A DNA stretch of 64,000 bases. It comes from Peredibacter starrii (lineage in GTDB: Bacteria; Bdellovibrionota; Bacteriovoracia; Bacteriovoracales; Bacteriovoracaceae). The stretch covers positions 3,038,001 to 3,102,000 of the forward strand of contig NZ_CP139487.1 of the NCBI RefSeq assembly GCF_034259205.1, read 5' to 3'. This document shows positions 51,394 through 59,250 of the stretch, piece after piece. Below the pieces are notes generated by a model. The model worked only from the letters and a program-made list of their open reading frames with translations. It was not told where the DNA came from and searched no databases. Made by a program: the position numbers and the translations under genes. Within the stretch, counting starts at the first letter, position 1; every line of letters begins with the position of its first letter.

Positions 51394-52635
51394 ATGCAAT
51401 TAGATGCTTTTGACCTCAATTCCTCTCATGAACAGCCTCTGGCCGCCAAATTACGTCCAAAAACCTTGGAAGATTTCTTCGGTCAGGCAAAAATCCGCCC
51501 TCAATTAGAGAAATTGGTCTCCCATCCCCGCCATGTGATTTTCTGGGGCCCTCCGGGGACTGGTAAAACCACCCTCGCTAATATTATCTCAACTCAGATC
51601 GGCCGAGACCTAACTGTCTTCAGTGCTGTGACCAGCGGGATTCCGGAACTCAAACGAATCATTGCTGAAATGCTCGATCGTCGTCGTGAGTTTGGTAAAG
51701 AAAGCATCCTCTTCATCGATGAAATTCATCGCTTTAATAAATCTCAGCAAGACGCCCTTCTCCCTTATTTGGAGAATGGTGACTTCTTATTCATTGGGGC
51801 GACCACTGAGTATCCGCATACGAGTTTAAATAAAGCTCTTATTTCTAGAGTGTCGTTGATTGAATTGAAACAACTTCAAGTTGATGACCTTACGAATATT
51901 CTAAGTCGTGGTGTAGATGATCTAAAACGTACTGAACTTCAGGACTACGTGGAAGATCTCGCAAAACTCTCCAATGGAGACGCTCGTTTTGCACTTAATC
52001 AGCTTGCTCGGCTTGCTGCCTTTAATTCAACAGAACTTGAAAACAAAGAACATGTTCTGAAAGAACTCTTTGAACATGCTCGCCAATATGACCGAAATGC
52101 TAATCGCCACTATGACGTAATTTCGGCCTTCATCAAATCGATTCGTGGTTCTGATCCAGATGCCGCTCTCCTTTATCTTGCAATCATGCTTGATGGTGGT
52201 GAAGACCCGGAATTTATCGCGAGACGTTTAATGATTCTCGCCAGTGAAGATGTCGGACTGGCGAACTCTCAAGCTCTACAAGTGACTTCTAATGCTCACT
52301 ATGTGGTAAAACACATTGGGATGCCGGAAGCTCGTATTACGCTTGCACACGCTACTACCTTCATGGCCCTTTCTCCCAAGTCGAACTCTGCTTACAAAGC
52401 GGTAGATGCGGCCCTGGCCTTTGTTCAGGAAAACCCCACGATCGAAGTTCCGGGTCACTTATCAAATGTGTCGCCTGAAAAGAAAAACTATAAGTATCCT
52501 CATGCTTATCCAGGTAACTGGACTGAACAGCGCTATCTTCCAAAAGAGGCCAATGTCCAGTTCTACAAACCAGGCACCAATGGTTCAGAAAAGATGATGG
52601 TTGAGAACTGGAAGCACATAACTAAAAGGTCTTAA
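51394..52635 (+). CDS. rarA: replication-associated recombination protein A (AAA+ ATPase)
   Basis: RarA/MgsA, an AAA+ ATPase of the clamp-loader family that acts at stalled replication forks. AKLRPKTLEDFFGQ opens the protein, Walker A is FWGPPGTGKTT (50-60), Walker B is ILFIDEIHRFNKSQQD, then IGATTEYPHTSLNKALISR (sensor 1 and arginine finger). The C-terminal region (SDPDAALLYLAIMLDGGEDPEFIARRLMILASEDVG) is the family's tetramerisation domain. The ATG at 51394 is preferred over the GTG at 51361. It overlaps the convergent exported-protein gene by 4 nt. Confidence 0.95.
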   Translation: MQLDAFDLNSSHEQPLAAKLRPKTLEDFFGQAKIRPQLEKLVSHPRHVIFWGPPGTGKTTLANIISTQIGRDLTVFSAVTSGIPELKRIIAEMLDRRREFGKESILFIDEIHRFNKSQQDALLPYLENGDFLFIGATTEYPHTSLNKALISRVSLIELKQLQVDDLTNILSRGVDDLKRTELQDYVEDLAKLSNGDARFALNQLARLAAFNSTELENKEHVLKELFEHARQYDRNANRHYDVISAFIKSIRGSDPDAALLYLAIMLDGGEDPEFIARRLMILASEDVGLANSQALQVTSNAHYVVKHIGMPEARITLAHATTFMALSPKSNSAYKAVDAALAFVQENPTIEVPGHLSNVSPEKKNYKYPHAYPGNWTEQRYLPKEANVQFYKPGTNGSEKMMVENWKHITKRS

Positions 52636-53090
52636 AAATCACATCTTGGATCCCAAGCTGGGCAGTATCGTGAGTCCCACTCTACGGTTTCTAACTTCTC
52701 ACTTCCTGGAACGACACCATCACCACGGAAAATAATCCGTTTGATTTGAATCTCAACTTTCTCGCCCAATGATTTCTTAACGAGGTTTTTACACATGTAT
52801 CCATCACAAGATAGATCTCTAATGTTTTCTATCTTCTTATAGATATCTCCTTTCACTTCAATCTCAAGTGAATCTTGCATGAGGAAATAGTCTTTAAGGG
52901 ACTCGCAAATGGCCTCTTGATTCACGTCAACTTTCACTCGACTTAATCCAGATTTGGTATGGAGCTGCAGCGTAGGAATAGTCAGTTCAAATATTCCATT
53001 TTTAGAGCATTTATACTGGGCCTCATTTGGATTGATTTCGAAGGCGGAAGCATTAAAAGCAAAGAAAAGAGCGATAAACACGAACTTCAT
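52632..53090 (-). CDS. small exported protein
   Basis: A 152 aa protein with a short signal peptide (KFVFIALFFAFNASA) and a mature beta-rich domain carrying six cysteines (YKCSKNG, AICESL, LSCDGYMCKN, YCPAWDPRC). AAGGAGA lies 4-5 nt before the ATG. The C-terminal WDSRYCPAWDPRCDF is distinctive. No family known. It converges with rarA. Confidence 0.65.
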   Translation of the reverse strand: MKFVFIALFFAFNASAFEINPNEAQYKCSKNGIFELTIPTLQLHTKSGLSRVKVDVNQEAICESLKDYFLMQDSLEIEVKGDIYKKIENIRDLSCDGYMCKNLVKKSLGEKVEIQIKRIIFRGDGVVPGSEKLETVEWDSRYCPAWDPRCDF

Positions 53091-53289
53091 GGAATCTCCT
53101 TTTAATTTTTGGTGGTGGGTAGTTATTCCAAAAATCCCAAGTGCCTACAATCCCGATTAATTCATCCATGACATGAGTTAATTCATATATAAGTGTCTAA
53201 TTTATTTACACCCCTTGTAATCCTTTCCCAAGGACCCTTCTCCCTCTCATGGCCTGATACAATCAAGAAAATTACATCAGGAGTTCCAC

Positions 53290-53802
53290 ATGAAGATCTT
53301 ATCTCTTATGGTGCTAGGTTTATCACTTGTTTCAGTCGCTCAAGCGAAAGACGCAAAGTTTGAAGACTTTGTAGGCAAATATGAGGCACAAAGATCTGAG
53401 CAAAGTTTTCGTTGCGAAGGCACAATGGAAATTAAGCTGAACAAAAAATGTAATGGCATCACTCAAATCACGATTAAAGAAAACGGTCAAAAAATTGTTC
53501 ATGAATTCTGTAAAGGGACTAAAACCAAAACAGAAAAAGAATCAGCAGGTCATGGCATCGTTGGTTCGATTGATCGCACTAAGATTAAAACGGACATTGA
53601 AGGCAACGTTATCACTCAAACTGAAACTGTTACAAGTATCTCAATCTTCGGATCAATTAAGCTTGGCCCATACATCAATCGTCTTACTTTGAATGGTGAT
53701 GGTTCAGTGACAGATGAATTTCTTTCTAGCTCACTCTCTGAAGCTGGTGAAAACGAAGACGGCACAAGTCTTCAATCAAAATGTATTTACCAAAAACAAT
53801 AA
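53290..53802 (+). CDS. small exported protein
   Basis: A 170 aa protein with a signal peptide (KILSLMVLGLSLVSVAQA), followed by a beta-rich mature domain rich in Lys, Thr and Glu (DIEGNVITQTETVTSISIF). Four cysteines (FRCEGT, NKKCNGI, EFCKGT, SKCIYQ) probably form two disulfides. CAGGAG lies about 6-8 nt upstream of the ATG. It is followed by a clean terminator, so it is a single-gene unit. The upstream gap (53091-53289) shows two ATTAATTCAT-like repeats but no other clear structure. Confidence 0.65.
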   Translation: MKILSLMVLGLSLVSVAQAKDAKFEDFVGKYEAQRSEQSFRCEGTMEIKLNKKCNGITQITIKENGQKIVHEFCKGTKTKTEKESAGHGIVGSIDRTKIKTDIEGNVITQTETVTSISIFGSIKLGPYINRLTLNGDGSVTDEFLSSSLSEAGENEDGTSLQSKCIYQKQ

Positions 53803-53825
53803 TCAACTAACAAAATAAGTTCATT

Positions 53826-53852
53826 AAGGGGCATTTTGACATGCCCCTTTTT
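53826..53852 (+). terminator. intrinsic terminator after the exported protein gene
   Basis: Stem AAGGGGCAT / ATGCCCCTT with a 6-base loop, followed by TTTTT. Confidence 0.85.
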
Positions 53853-53926
53853 ATTTCCCCTCTATAATCCACTTCAAGCTGGTCTCCCTTTTGCATCCTT
53901 AAGAGACAACTCTAAGGAGGAACCTT

Positions 53927-54454
53927 ATGGGACAAGAAGAGTTAAAGAGACGACCAGAAGAAAAGCACTCTACTCAGATTATCAGTATGATTGTAGGTAT
54001 CATTCTGTGTATTCTTGGGCTGGCCGGACTTCTTAATCAGTCATTTGCCGGACTTCATTTAGGTGCACCTTACAGTACAATTATCGCGGCCTCTGGTGCC
54101 CTTCTATTGTACTTTGGTTACAACAATAATAGCCGGGACGCATTCGTTTGCTGTTTGGGCTTTGCCGTATTTTATGGACTTCATGCCATTGCAGGATGGG
54201 TCTTCGGAACTCCTGGAGTACCGAGTGTCGGTTATGATAGACCAGATCCTGATTTGATCAGAATCATTCCGCGCATTCATGAATTAGGTAAACACGATCA
54301 CGTTTTGAACACAATTCTCACATTGGTTCTTGCCGGTGGTGCTGCCGATTGGTGGAGACGCAAAAAATCTCAAAAAGGTGTTATGCGAGTTATTCGTGAG
54401 TTTATCGATGATCATCGAGAAAAGAACCAACCTAAGCGACCAGTTCATCACTAA
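53927..54454 (+). CDS. polytopic membrane protein of unknown function
   Basis: A 175 aa protein with four likely transmembrane segments: TQIISMIVGIILCILGLAGLL, YSTIIAASGALLLYFGY, FVCCLGFAVFYGLHAIAGWVF and LNTILTLVLAGGAADWW. The N-terminus and C-terminus are basic and cytoplasmic-looking. A strong AAGGAGG lies seven bases upstream. Its natural terminator appears to be split by the IS element that follows. Confidence 0.7.
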   Translation: MGQEELKRRPEEKHSTQIISMIVGIILCILGLAGLLNQSFAGLHLGAPYSTIIAASGALLLYFGYNNNSRDAFVCCLGFAVFYGLHAIAGWVFGTPGVPSVGYDRPDPDLIRIIPRIHELGKHDHVLNTILTLVLAGGAADWWRRKKSQKGVMRVIREFIDDHREKNQPKRPVHH

Positions 54455-54475
54455 TGAGAAGGGCCCTTAATAAAC

Positions 54476-54512
54476 TGTACCCCATAAAAAGTACATTTAA
54501 AAAAAACCGCTT
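54476..54512 (+). repeat. left terminal inverted repeat of the IS element
   Basis: Begins TGTACCCCAT and ends AAAAAACCGCTT. It pairs with 55789-55825. The orfB stop codon (54497-54499) lies inside it. Confidence 0.85.
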
Positions 54513-55309
54513 AATAATAGCCCTCGGTATTCTGCCGGGGGCTTTTTATTTAAACCCTTTTGGGGCCTTTCTTCATTATAATATTTGATGGTACTGGATA
54601 CCACCTTTTCAACCTCTTCATATGATCGACATTTTTTAATCTCTAAGAGATCTTTGAAGTGACCAAAAAATGATTCAATTGGTGCGTTATCTAGGCAATT
54701 ACCTCTCCGTGACATCGACTGAGTTACACCTGCTAGCCTCAGAACTGCTCTAAATTCTTCATTAGTATATTGGAAGCCTTGATCTGAATGAATCATTAGA
54801 TCAGTTCTTTTCTCGATTGGAATCTTACTCAGCAATTCTTTGAACTCGCATGCAAATGCAGATACTGTTGGTGTTTTCATTAATTTGTAAGAGACGATCT
54901 CGTTAGTCGCAAGGTCTTTGGTCGCTGACAAGAAAGCTTTGTCACAATTTCCATAATACAAGTAAGTCATATCTGTCGAATACACCTGATCTGGAAGTGG
55001 TGGATAGAAGTCTCTTTTAAGTAAGTTTGGTATTTCGACATGCTCCCCAGACTTCAAAGGGATTGCGCGATAAGGATTTCGACGACGGATTTTTGTTTCA
55101 AATCCATACTCTCGTTTAATTCTGGCGATCTTTTTGTGGTTTATAACATGTCCATCTCTTCGCATGAGTAAATCAAGCGTGATGATACCTGCTTTTTTCC
55201 TACTTCTCTCGTGATAATGCTTAATGATCTTACATGCCATTCTATCTCTTTCTTGGCGGGCCTCTGAGGATTTTCGAGAGGAATAAAATCCACTTCGACT
55301 AACAGACAT
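54497..55309 (-). CDS. IS3-family transposase, catalytic OrfB part
   Basis: DDE integrase, 270 aa from the internal ATG. It shows the N-terminal IS3 HTH_21-like region (SVSRSGFYSSRKS and HYHERSRKKAG), then the rve core with catalytic Asp in VYSTDMTYLYYG, Asp in MIHSDQGFQYTN and Glu in NAPIESFFGHFKD. It is normally made as a fusion with OrfA: the frame is -1 relative to orfA, and the sequence between the slip site and this ATG is open. The upstream part of the fusion contains SLIGEAISKDPSLNRSYLC, so the functional product extends beyond this ATG. Confidence 0.9.
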   Translation of the reverse strand: MSVSRSGFYSSRKSSEARQERDRMACKIIKHYHERSRKKAGIITLDLLMRRDGHVINHKKIARIKREYGFETKIRRRNPYRAIPLKSGEHVEIPNLLKRDFYPPLPDQVYSTDMTYLYYGNCDKAFLSATKDLATNEIVSYKLMKTPTVSAFACEFKELLSKIPIEKRTDLMIHSDQGFQYTNEEFRAVLRLAGVTQSMSRRGNCLDNAPIESFFGHFKDLLEIKKCRSYEEVEKVVSSTIKYYNEERPQKGLNKKPPAEYRGLLLSGFF

Positions 55310-55365
55310 TAAACGACAAAGATAGGAGCGATTTAACGATGGATCTTTGGAGATGGCCTCACCGA

Positions 55366-55749
55366 TTAAAGAAAAAACAGCGGATCGTCTTCGGTGAGAC
55401 CTTGGGCCTTTTTTAGCTGAGCATTGATCTCCTTTTGGAGAGCAAGTTCGGCTTTGAGCTCCTCGATAGTCATTTTATTAGGATCTTTCCGGCGACCACG
55501 CTTCTTTGGTACATTTTTAAACTTTTCTTCTCTTCTCCATCTATTCAGTGAGGAGTCAACGTACTTCTTATCGAAGCAGTTAACACTAAGAGTATCATTG
55601 AAGAATTGTTGACGAGTTCTACCGTCATCTACTCCATGGAGCATGAGCCGTTTAAATTCATTGCTGAACGAAATAGATTTTTCGGTAATTTTAATAACGT
55701 AGGGATTAGTTGTGAGCTTTTTGCGCTCAGAAAGAGAAAAGGCCCTCAT
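55366..55749 (-). CDS. IS3-family OrfA (DNA-binding part)
   Basis: A 127 aa basic protein with an N-terminal HTH-type region (SNEFKRLMLHGVDDGRTRQQFF) and a C-terminal leucine-zipper-like helix (IEELKAELALQKEINAQLKK). It ends soon after a heptamer A-AAA-AAG (minus strand of 55408-55414), read as CTA AAA AAG in the orfA frame. A -1 slip there leads into orfB. Confidence 0.85.
   Translation of the reverse strand: MRAFSLSERKKLTTNPYVIKITEKSISFSNEFKRLMLHGVDDGRTRQQFFNDTLSVNCFDKKYVDSSLNRWRREEKFKNVPKKRGRRKDPNKMTIEELKAELALQKEINAQLKKAQGLTEDDPLFFL
55408..55414 (-). promoter_or_regulatory. programmed -1 frameshift site of the IS element
   Basis: The heptamer AAAAAAG is in the correct frame for tandem -1 slippage (A AAA AAG). 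After the slip the frame stays open into orfB. No downstream structure was examined in detail. Confidence 0.75.
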
Positions 55750-55788
55750 AATCTGCTCCTTTTAAGGATTTTAGCCCATTTTTTAGAA

Positions 55789-55825
55789 AAGCGGTTTTTT
55801 TAGCTTGTCTAGAAAATGGGGTACA
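55789..55825 (-). repeat. right terminal inverted repeat of the IS element
   Basis: Minus-strand sequence begins TGTACCCCAT and carries AAAAAACCGCTT at the same offset as the left end. Confidence 0.85.
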
Positions 55826-55849
55826 GATCATAACGGGCCCTTTTTTTAT

Positions 55850-56437
55850 TTACTGAAAATTATAGAAGGCCATGAAACTTAGAGTATGAACTTTTGATTT
55901 ATAAAAGAATTCGCTAAGGCCTTGCTGATAGCTGATATCAATGTCCCATAATTTCGCAGGTATAATCGACATTCCTAAGATGGCGTTACTCACGAATGAT
56001 TTGGCCTCTTTTTCCAGAGAGCAAGTATCGAAGTCTCCATCTACGGTACAATAATCATTAATTTTAAAATCCGCACTATAGCCGCCAAATACAGCAAAAT
56101 TGTCATTGAACTGATACTGAAGATTTACTGGTACTGCAGCAGAGATGACTTTAATATGAATCTCCCCTTTTAAACCCGATGCTTTAATTTCATAACCCGC
56201 GGCTTTTTCCTGAATAAAAGCACCAGTGCGCAATCCCCAATAGTCACTCAACTTGATTGTTGCCTTTGTACCAAAGATCAAGGTGCCAGAGACCTCTTCA
56301 TTTACTGAATCACCAAGATCCAAATCAGTTTCAACAAAGTTCGCATGAACACCCCCTCCCAGAGAGAACTTATTCTCAAGGGCCGCGAAAACTGAACTAC
56401 AACACAACAATCCAACAACAAGTAACAATGAACGCAT
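55850..56437 (-). CDS. outer-membrane beta-barrel protein (OmpA/OmpX-like small barrel)
   Basis: A 195 aa exported protein with signal peptide (RSLLLVVGLLCCSSVFA) and beta-strands such as NKFSLGGGVHANFVET, YWGLRTGAFIQ, VPVNLQYQFNDNFAVFGGYSADF and WDIDISYQQGLSEFF, ending in LSFMAFYNFQ with the terminal aromatic typical of barrels. The size suits an eight-stranded barrel. The natural terminator lies at the IS boundary, so IS insertion may affect 3' end formation but not the coding region. Confidence 0.75.
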   Translation of the reverse strand: MRSLLLVVGLLCCSSVFAALENKFSLGGGVHANFVETDLDLGDSVNEEVSGTLIFGTKATIKLSDYWGLRTGAFIQEKAAGYEIKASGLKGEIHIKVISAAVPVNLQYQFNDNFAVFGGYSADFKINDYCTVDGDFDTCSLEKEAKSFVSNAILGMSIIPAKLWDIDISYQQGLSEFFYKSKVHTLSFMAFYNFQ

Positions 56438-56516
56438 GTTAATCCTTTCTTAACAAAGAAATATTTGTATGAACTTTATTTCATCACGTTCTGAATTTTG
56501 GACAACTTAATTTTTA

Positions 56517-57788
56517 TTATACGAGAGGAAGGAGAATCACGAAGCGAGTATTGAAATGGGCAGGATCATAAAAAAGACTTCCGTTATTTCTTTCAATGAT
56601 ACTCTTCGAAATACTAAGACCAAGACCAGTTCCTTTGCTTGGCTCTTTCGTTGTGAAAAAAGGATTCATCATCCGTGCGGCCACTTCATCTTTAATGCCT
56701 CGGCCTGAATCCACCACGCTGATTTGTAAAAAGGAACTCTTCTTCTGCACATTGATCCAGATCCAGCGATCAGGTAATGATTGAATGGCATCAGTTGAAT
56801 TATTCAGAAGATTCAAAAGGACCTGAGAAATTTGAACAGAATGTCCTTTGATGATATGTGAAGTGTTACCTTGCACAGACACCATAATATCCAAATGATT
56901 TAGTCTCTCACTTGAAATCGCCAAAACATCATCCAATACTTTTGAGAAGGGAAATCTTTCTGGTGGATCCTCAGTGTCTTTACGTGAAAGATCTTTCAGG
57001 CCCTGAACCATCTTCCCCATCTTGAAGATGGTTTCATCAATTGAGTTCAAGTGCTCTTCAACATCAAGACCTTTTAGTTTGTCTTTTAAGACAGTCACCT
57101 GAAGTGTCAGTGATTGAAGTGGATTATTGATCTCGTGGGCGATCCCACCCGTCATTTCCCCTAAGGCAACCAGATTCGATGAATGGATAAGTTCACCCTG
57201 CTGACGAGTAATCTCACGTTGAGCATGAAGCAGTCTCCAGCGAGCCACGGTCAAAACACTTAAAGTGAATGAGAGAACAAAGATAATCGCGATGAGTTTA
57301 TCATTTCCGGTTGAAGGGATAGCGGACAGAAGTAAACCGGAACCAAGAATATGCTGAGCTATGAACACGACACAAGTCGAGGCCGAAAGGATGGCCCCTT
57401 TCCAAAGTTCTTCCAGTGAAAAGACAATATGAGGCACTAATACACTCGTGAAGTAGTAGTATTCCACCCCTGAACCGACTCCAAGTGCATCGGCCGTAAC
57501 AAAGATGGCATAGAGACCTACTTGATGAATCAAGACTCGAGCGATATCAAATTGATGTTTTGCAATTAACCACAGACCCAAAACCGTTAAGACCGAACTT
57601 GCCGTGAAGAAATAAAAAAGAAAGGTATGCCCTTCAACGTAGGTATAAATGGCGTAGAAAAAGAAAGCAAAGAATGACCAATAGCCATCCAGGGTCGCCA
57701 CCTGGATAGCAAACTTCTTCCCCTCATCCAGACCCGGATGCACACCAATAGAAAGAGCTCTAAGGAAGTTCGCTTTTAATTTGTTCAT
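56517..57788 (-). CDS. membrane histidine kinase (orphan)
   Basis: A 423 aa sensor kinase without an adjacent response regulator. The N-terminal ~190 residues hold about six hydrophobic segments (for example FFAFFFYAIYTYV, FYFFTASSVLTVLGLWLI, VLIHQVGLYAIFVTADAL), an integral-membrane sensor. A short coiled link (HAQREITRQQGELIHSS) leads to the H box LGEMTGGIAHEINNPLQSL, then the N box (QVLLNLLNNSTDAIQ), the G1 box (VVDSGRGI) and the G2 box (KGTGLGLSISKSI). The ATG at 57788 is used here; a GTG eight codons earlier is also open, and neither has a clear ribosome site. The stimulus is unknown. Confidence 0.9.
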   Translation of the reverse strand: MNKLKANFLRALSIGVHPGLDEGKKFAIQVATLDGYWSFFAFFFYAIYTYVEGHTFLFYFFTASSVLTVLGLWLIAKHQFDIARVLIHQVGLYAIFVTADALGVGSGVEYYYFTSVLVPHIVFSLEELWKGAILSASTCVVFIAQHILGSGLLLSAIPSTGNDKLIAIIFVLSFTLSVLTVARWRLLHAQREITRQQGELIHSSNLVALGEMTGGIAHEINNPLQSLTLQVTVLKDKLKGLDVEEHLNSIDETIFKMGKMVQGLKDLSRKDTEDPPERFPFSKVLDDVLAISSERLNHLDIMVSVQGNTSHIIKGHSVQISQVLLNLLNNSTDAIQSLPDRWIWINVQKKSSFLQISVVDSGRGIKDEVAARMMNPFFTTKEPSKGTGLGLSISKSIIERNNGSLFYDPAHFNTRFVILLPLV

Positions 57789-57854
57789 AGAATTGAACAA
57801 ACCGTATAGCACTAAGAAATGAAATTATGAAGGTGAGACTAAAATATTAAGGTA

Positions 57855-57874
57855 AGGCCCTCCGAAGAGGGCCT
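57855..57874 (-). terminator. probable terminator of the E2 gene
   Basis: Stem AGGCCCTC / GAGGGCCT with a four-base loop lies about 10 nt after the stop at 57884. The minus-strand bases after it are only moderately T-rich. Confidence 0.6.
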
Positions 57875-57883
57875 ATACAAATA

Positions 57884-59206
57884 TTAGATAAGGTTTTCTG
57901 GATTCATTGTTTCAAGGTGATGCTTCACGCTTGCAAGGAACTTAGAACCAAGCTCACCATCGATTAGACGGTGATCGTAAGTGTGCGTACCGTACATCAT
58001 GTGACGAATTGCGATTGCATCGTCTTCCATAACCATTACACGCTTCTTAATTACGCCAGTACAGAAGATACCAACCTGAGGCTGAAGAATCACTGGAGTA
58101 GCGATAAGAGTTCCGAATGAACCGTTGTTAGTGAATGTATATGTACCACCAGAAAGGTCGTCCATAGTAAGTTTCTTCGTGCGAGCTTTGTTAGCAAGGA
58201 TATCAAGCTGACGAGCGATGCCAGTAAGGTTTAGGTCACCAGCGTTCTTGATTACAGGAACAACTAGGCCGTTACCTGGAACAGCAACCGCACATCCAAG
58301 GTGGATGTCTTTCTTGATAACGATGTTATCGCCTTCGATTGAAGCGTTAACAAGAGGATGCTCTTTAAGCGCCTGAACGATAGCGTAAAGTACGAAGTGA
58401 GAGAACGTAAGGTTGATACCTTCGCGCTTCTTAAATTCGTCTTTGATTTTGTTACGAGCTTTCACAAGGTTCGTCATATCGATTTCATCGATAGAGTTAA
58501 CGTGTGGAGAAGTTTGCTTAGAAGCAACCATGTTCTTAGCAATGGCCTTTCTCATGTTGTCCATAGCAACGATTTCAACACGGCCAGATGGACGAGTTTC
58601 AGATACGCCTGATGGAGCAGCAGTTGGGGCCGGAGCTGCAGCAGCTGGTTTAGCAGCAGGAGCAGAAACAGCAGCGCCGCCCTTGCCACGGTTAGCGATA
58701 TAAGCTTCAAGGTCAGACTTGTTTACACGTCCGCCTGCACCTGAACCAGAGATGTTTTTAAGTTCTGAAAGAGCGATACCAGCATCTTTCGCCATGGCCT
58801 TAACAAGCGGAGTATAGAAACGGAAACCGCCTTCATCTTCAACTTGAGCAGGAGCTGCAACTGGGGCAGCTGCAGGAGCAGTAGTTTGAGCTGGAGCGGC
58901 CTCTGCTTTTGCAGGAGCGGCAGCAGCAGCTGGTTTTGCAGATGGAGCTGAAACAGCAGCGTTAAGATCGTCTTCGATGATCGCGATTGGACGACCAACG
59001 TCAACAGTTGCACCTTCTGGGTAAAGAAGTTCAACGATTTTACCGTGAATCGGAGATGGAATTTCTGATTCAACTTTATCTGTAGAGATCTCTAGAAGAA
59101 TTGCATCTAGTTCAATTACTTCGCCAACATTCTTGTGCCACTTCGTGATGGTACCAGTCGTGATCGACTCGCCCATCTGGGGCATTACTACTTCAACCTT
59201 TGCCAT
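57884..59206 (-). CDS. dihydrolipoamide acyltransferase (E2) of a 2-oxoacid dehydrogenase complex
   Basis: The core acyltransferase of a 2-oxoacid dehydrogenase complex, 440 aa. Residues 1-80 are a lipoyl domain with the lipoylated Lys44 in EISTDKVESEIPS. An Ala/Pro-rich linker follows (about 85-130), then an E3-binding peripheral domain (FYTPLVKAMAKDAGIALSEL), a second Ala/Pro linker, and the catalytic domain ending with HTYDHRLIDGELGSKFL (the catalytic His-x3-Asp-Gly). It could be SucB, PdhC or the branched-chain E2; no E1 genes lie nearby to decide. It lies 44 nt after lpd on the same strand, so the pair is likely an operon. Confidence 0.92.
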   Translation of the reverse strand: MAKVEVVMPQMGESITTGTITKWHKNVGEVIELDAILLEISTDKVESEIPSPIHGKIVELLYPEGATVDVGRPIAIIEDDLNAAVSAPSAKPAAAAAPAKAEAAPAQTTAPAAAPVAAPAQVEDEGGFRFYTPLVKAMAKDAGIALSELKNISGSGAGGRVNKSDLEAYIANRGKGGAAVSAPAAKPAAAAPAPTAAPSGVSETRPSGRVEIVAMDNMRKAIAKNMVASKQTSPHVNSIDEIDMTNLVKARNKIKDEFKKREGINLTFSHFVLYAIVQALKEHPLVNASIEGDNIVIKKDIHLGCAVAVPGNGLVVPVIKNAGDLNLTGIARQLDILANKARTKKLTMDDLSGGTYTFTNNGSFGTLIATPVILQPQVGIFCTGVIKKRVMVMEDDAIAIRHMMYGTHTYDHRLIDGELGSKFLASVKHHLETMNPENLI

Positions 59207-59250
59207 AAAATTTCCTCACTTTGAGAGTGTATTCGTATTCTTTTAAAAAA

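Larger units (their letters stand above)
54476..55825 (-). mobile_element. IS3-family insertion sequence, ~1350 bp, apparently intact
   Basis: Terminal inverted repeats of about 37 bp: both ends read TGTACCCCAT, and AAAAAACCGCTT lies at the same distance inside each end (54501-54512 and 55789-55800). It encodes two transposase ORFs in the IS3 arrangement with a slippery A-AAA-AAG. No target-site duplication is evident in the flanks. Confidence 0.88.
54459..55848. other. terminator split by the IS insertion
   Basis: Left half AAGGGCCC at 54459-54466 and right half GGGCCCTT with a T-run at 55835-55847. Without the IS these would form a stem with an 18-nt loop, between the 53927 gene and the convergent 55850 gene. 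Confidence 0.55.

Noticed and set aside
54470-55830. Target-site duplication of the IS element
   Set aside because: Flanks TAAAC and GATCA do not match for 3-5 bp, even when the element end is shifted by one base. The duplication is lost or not present.
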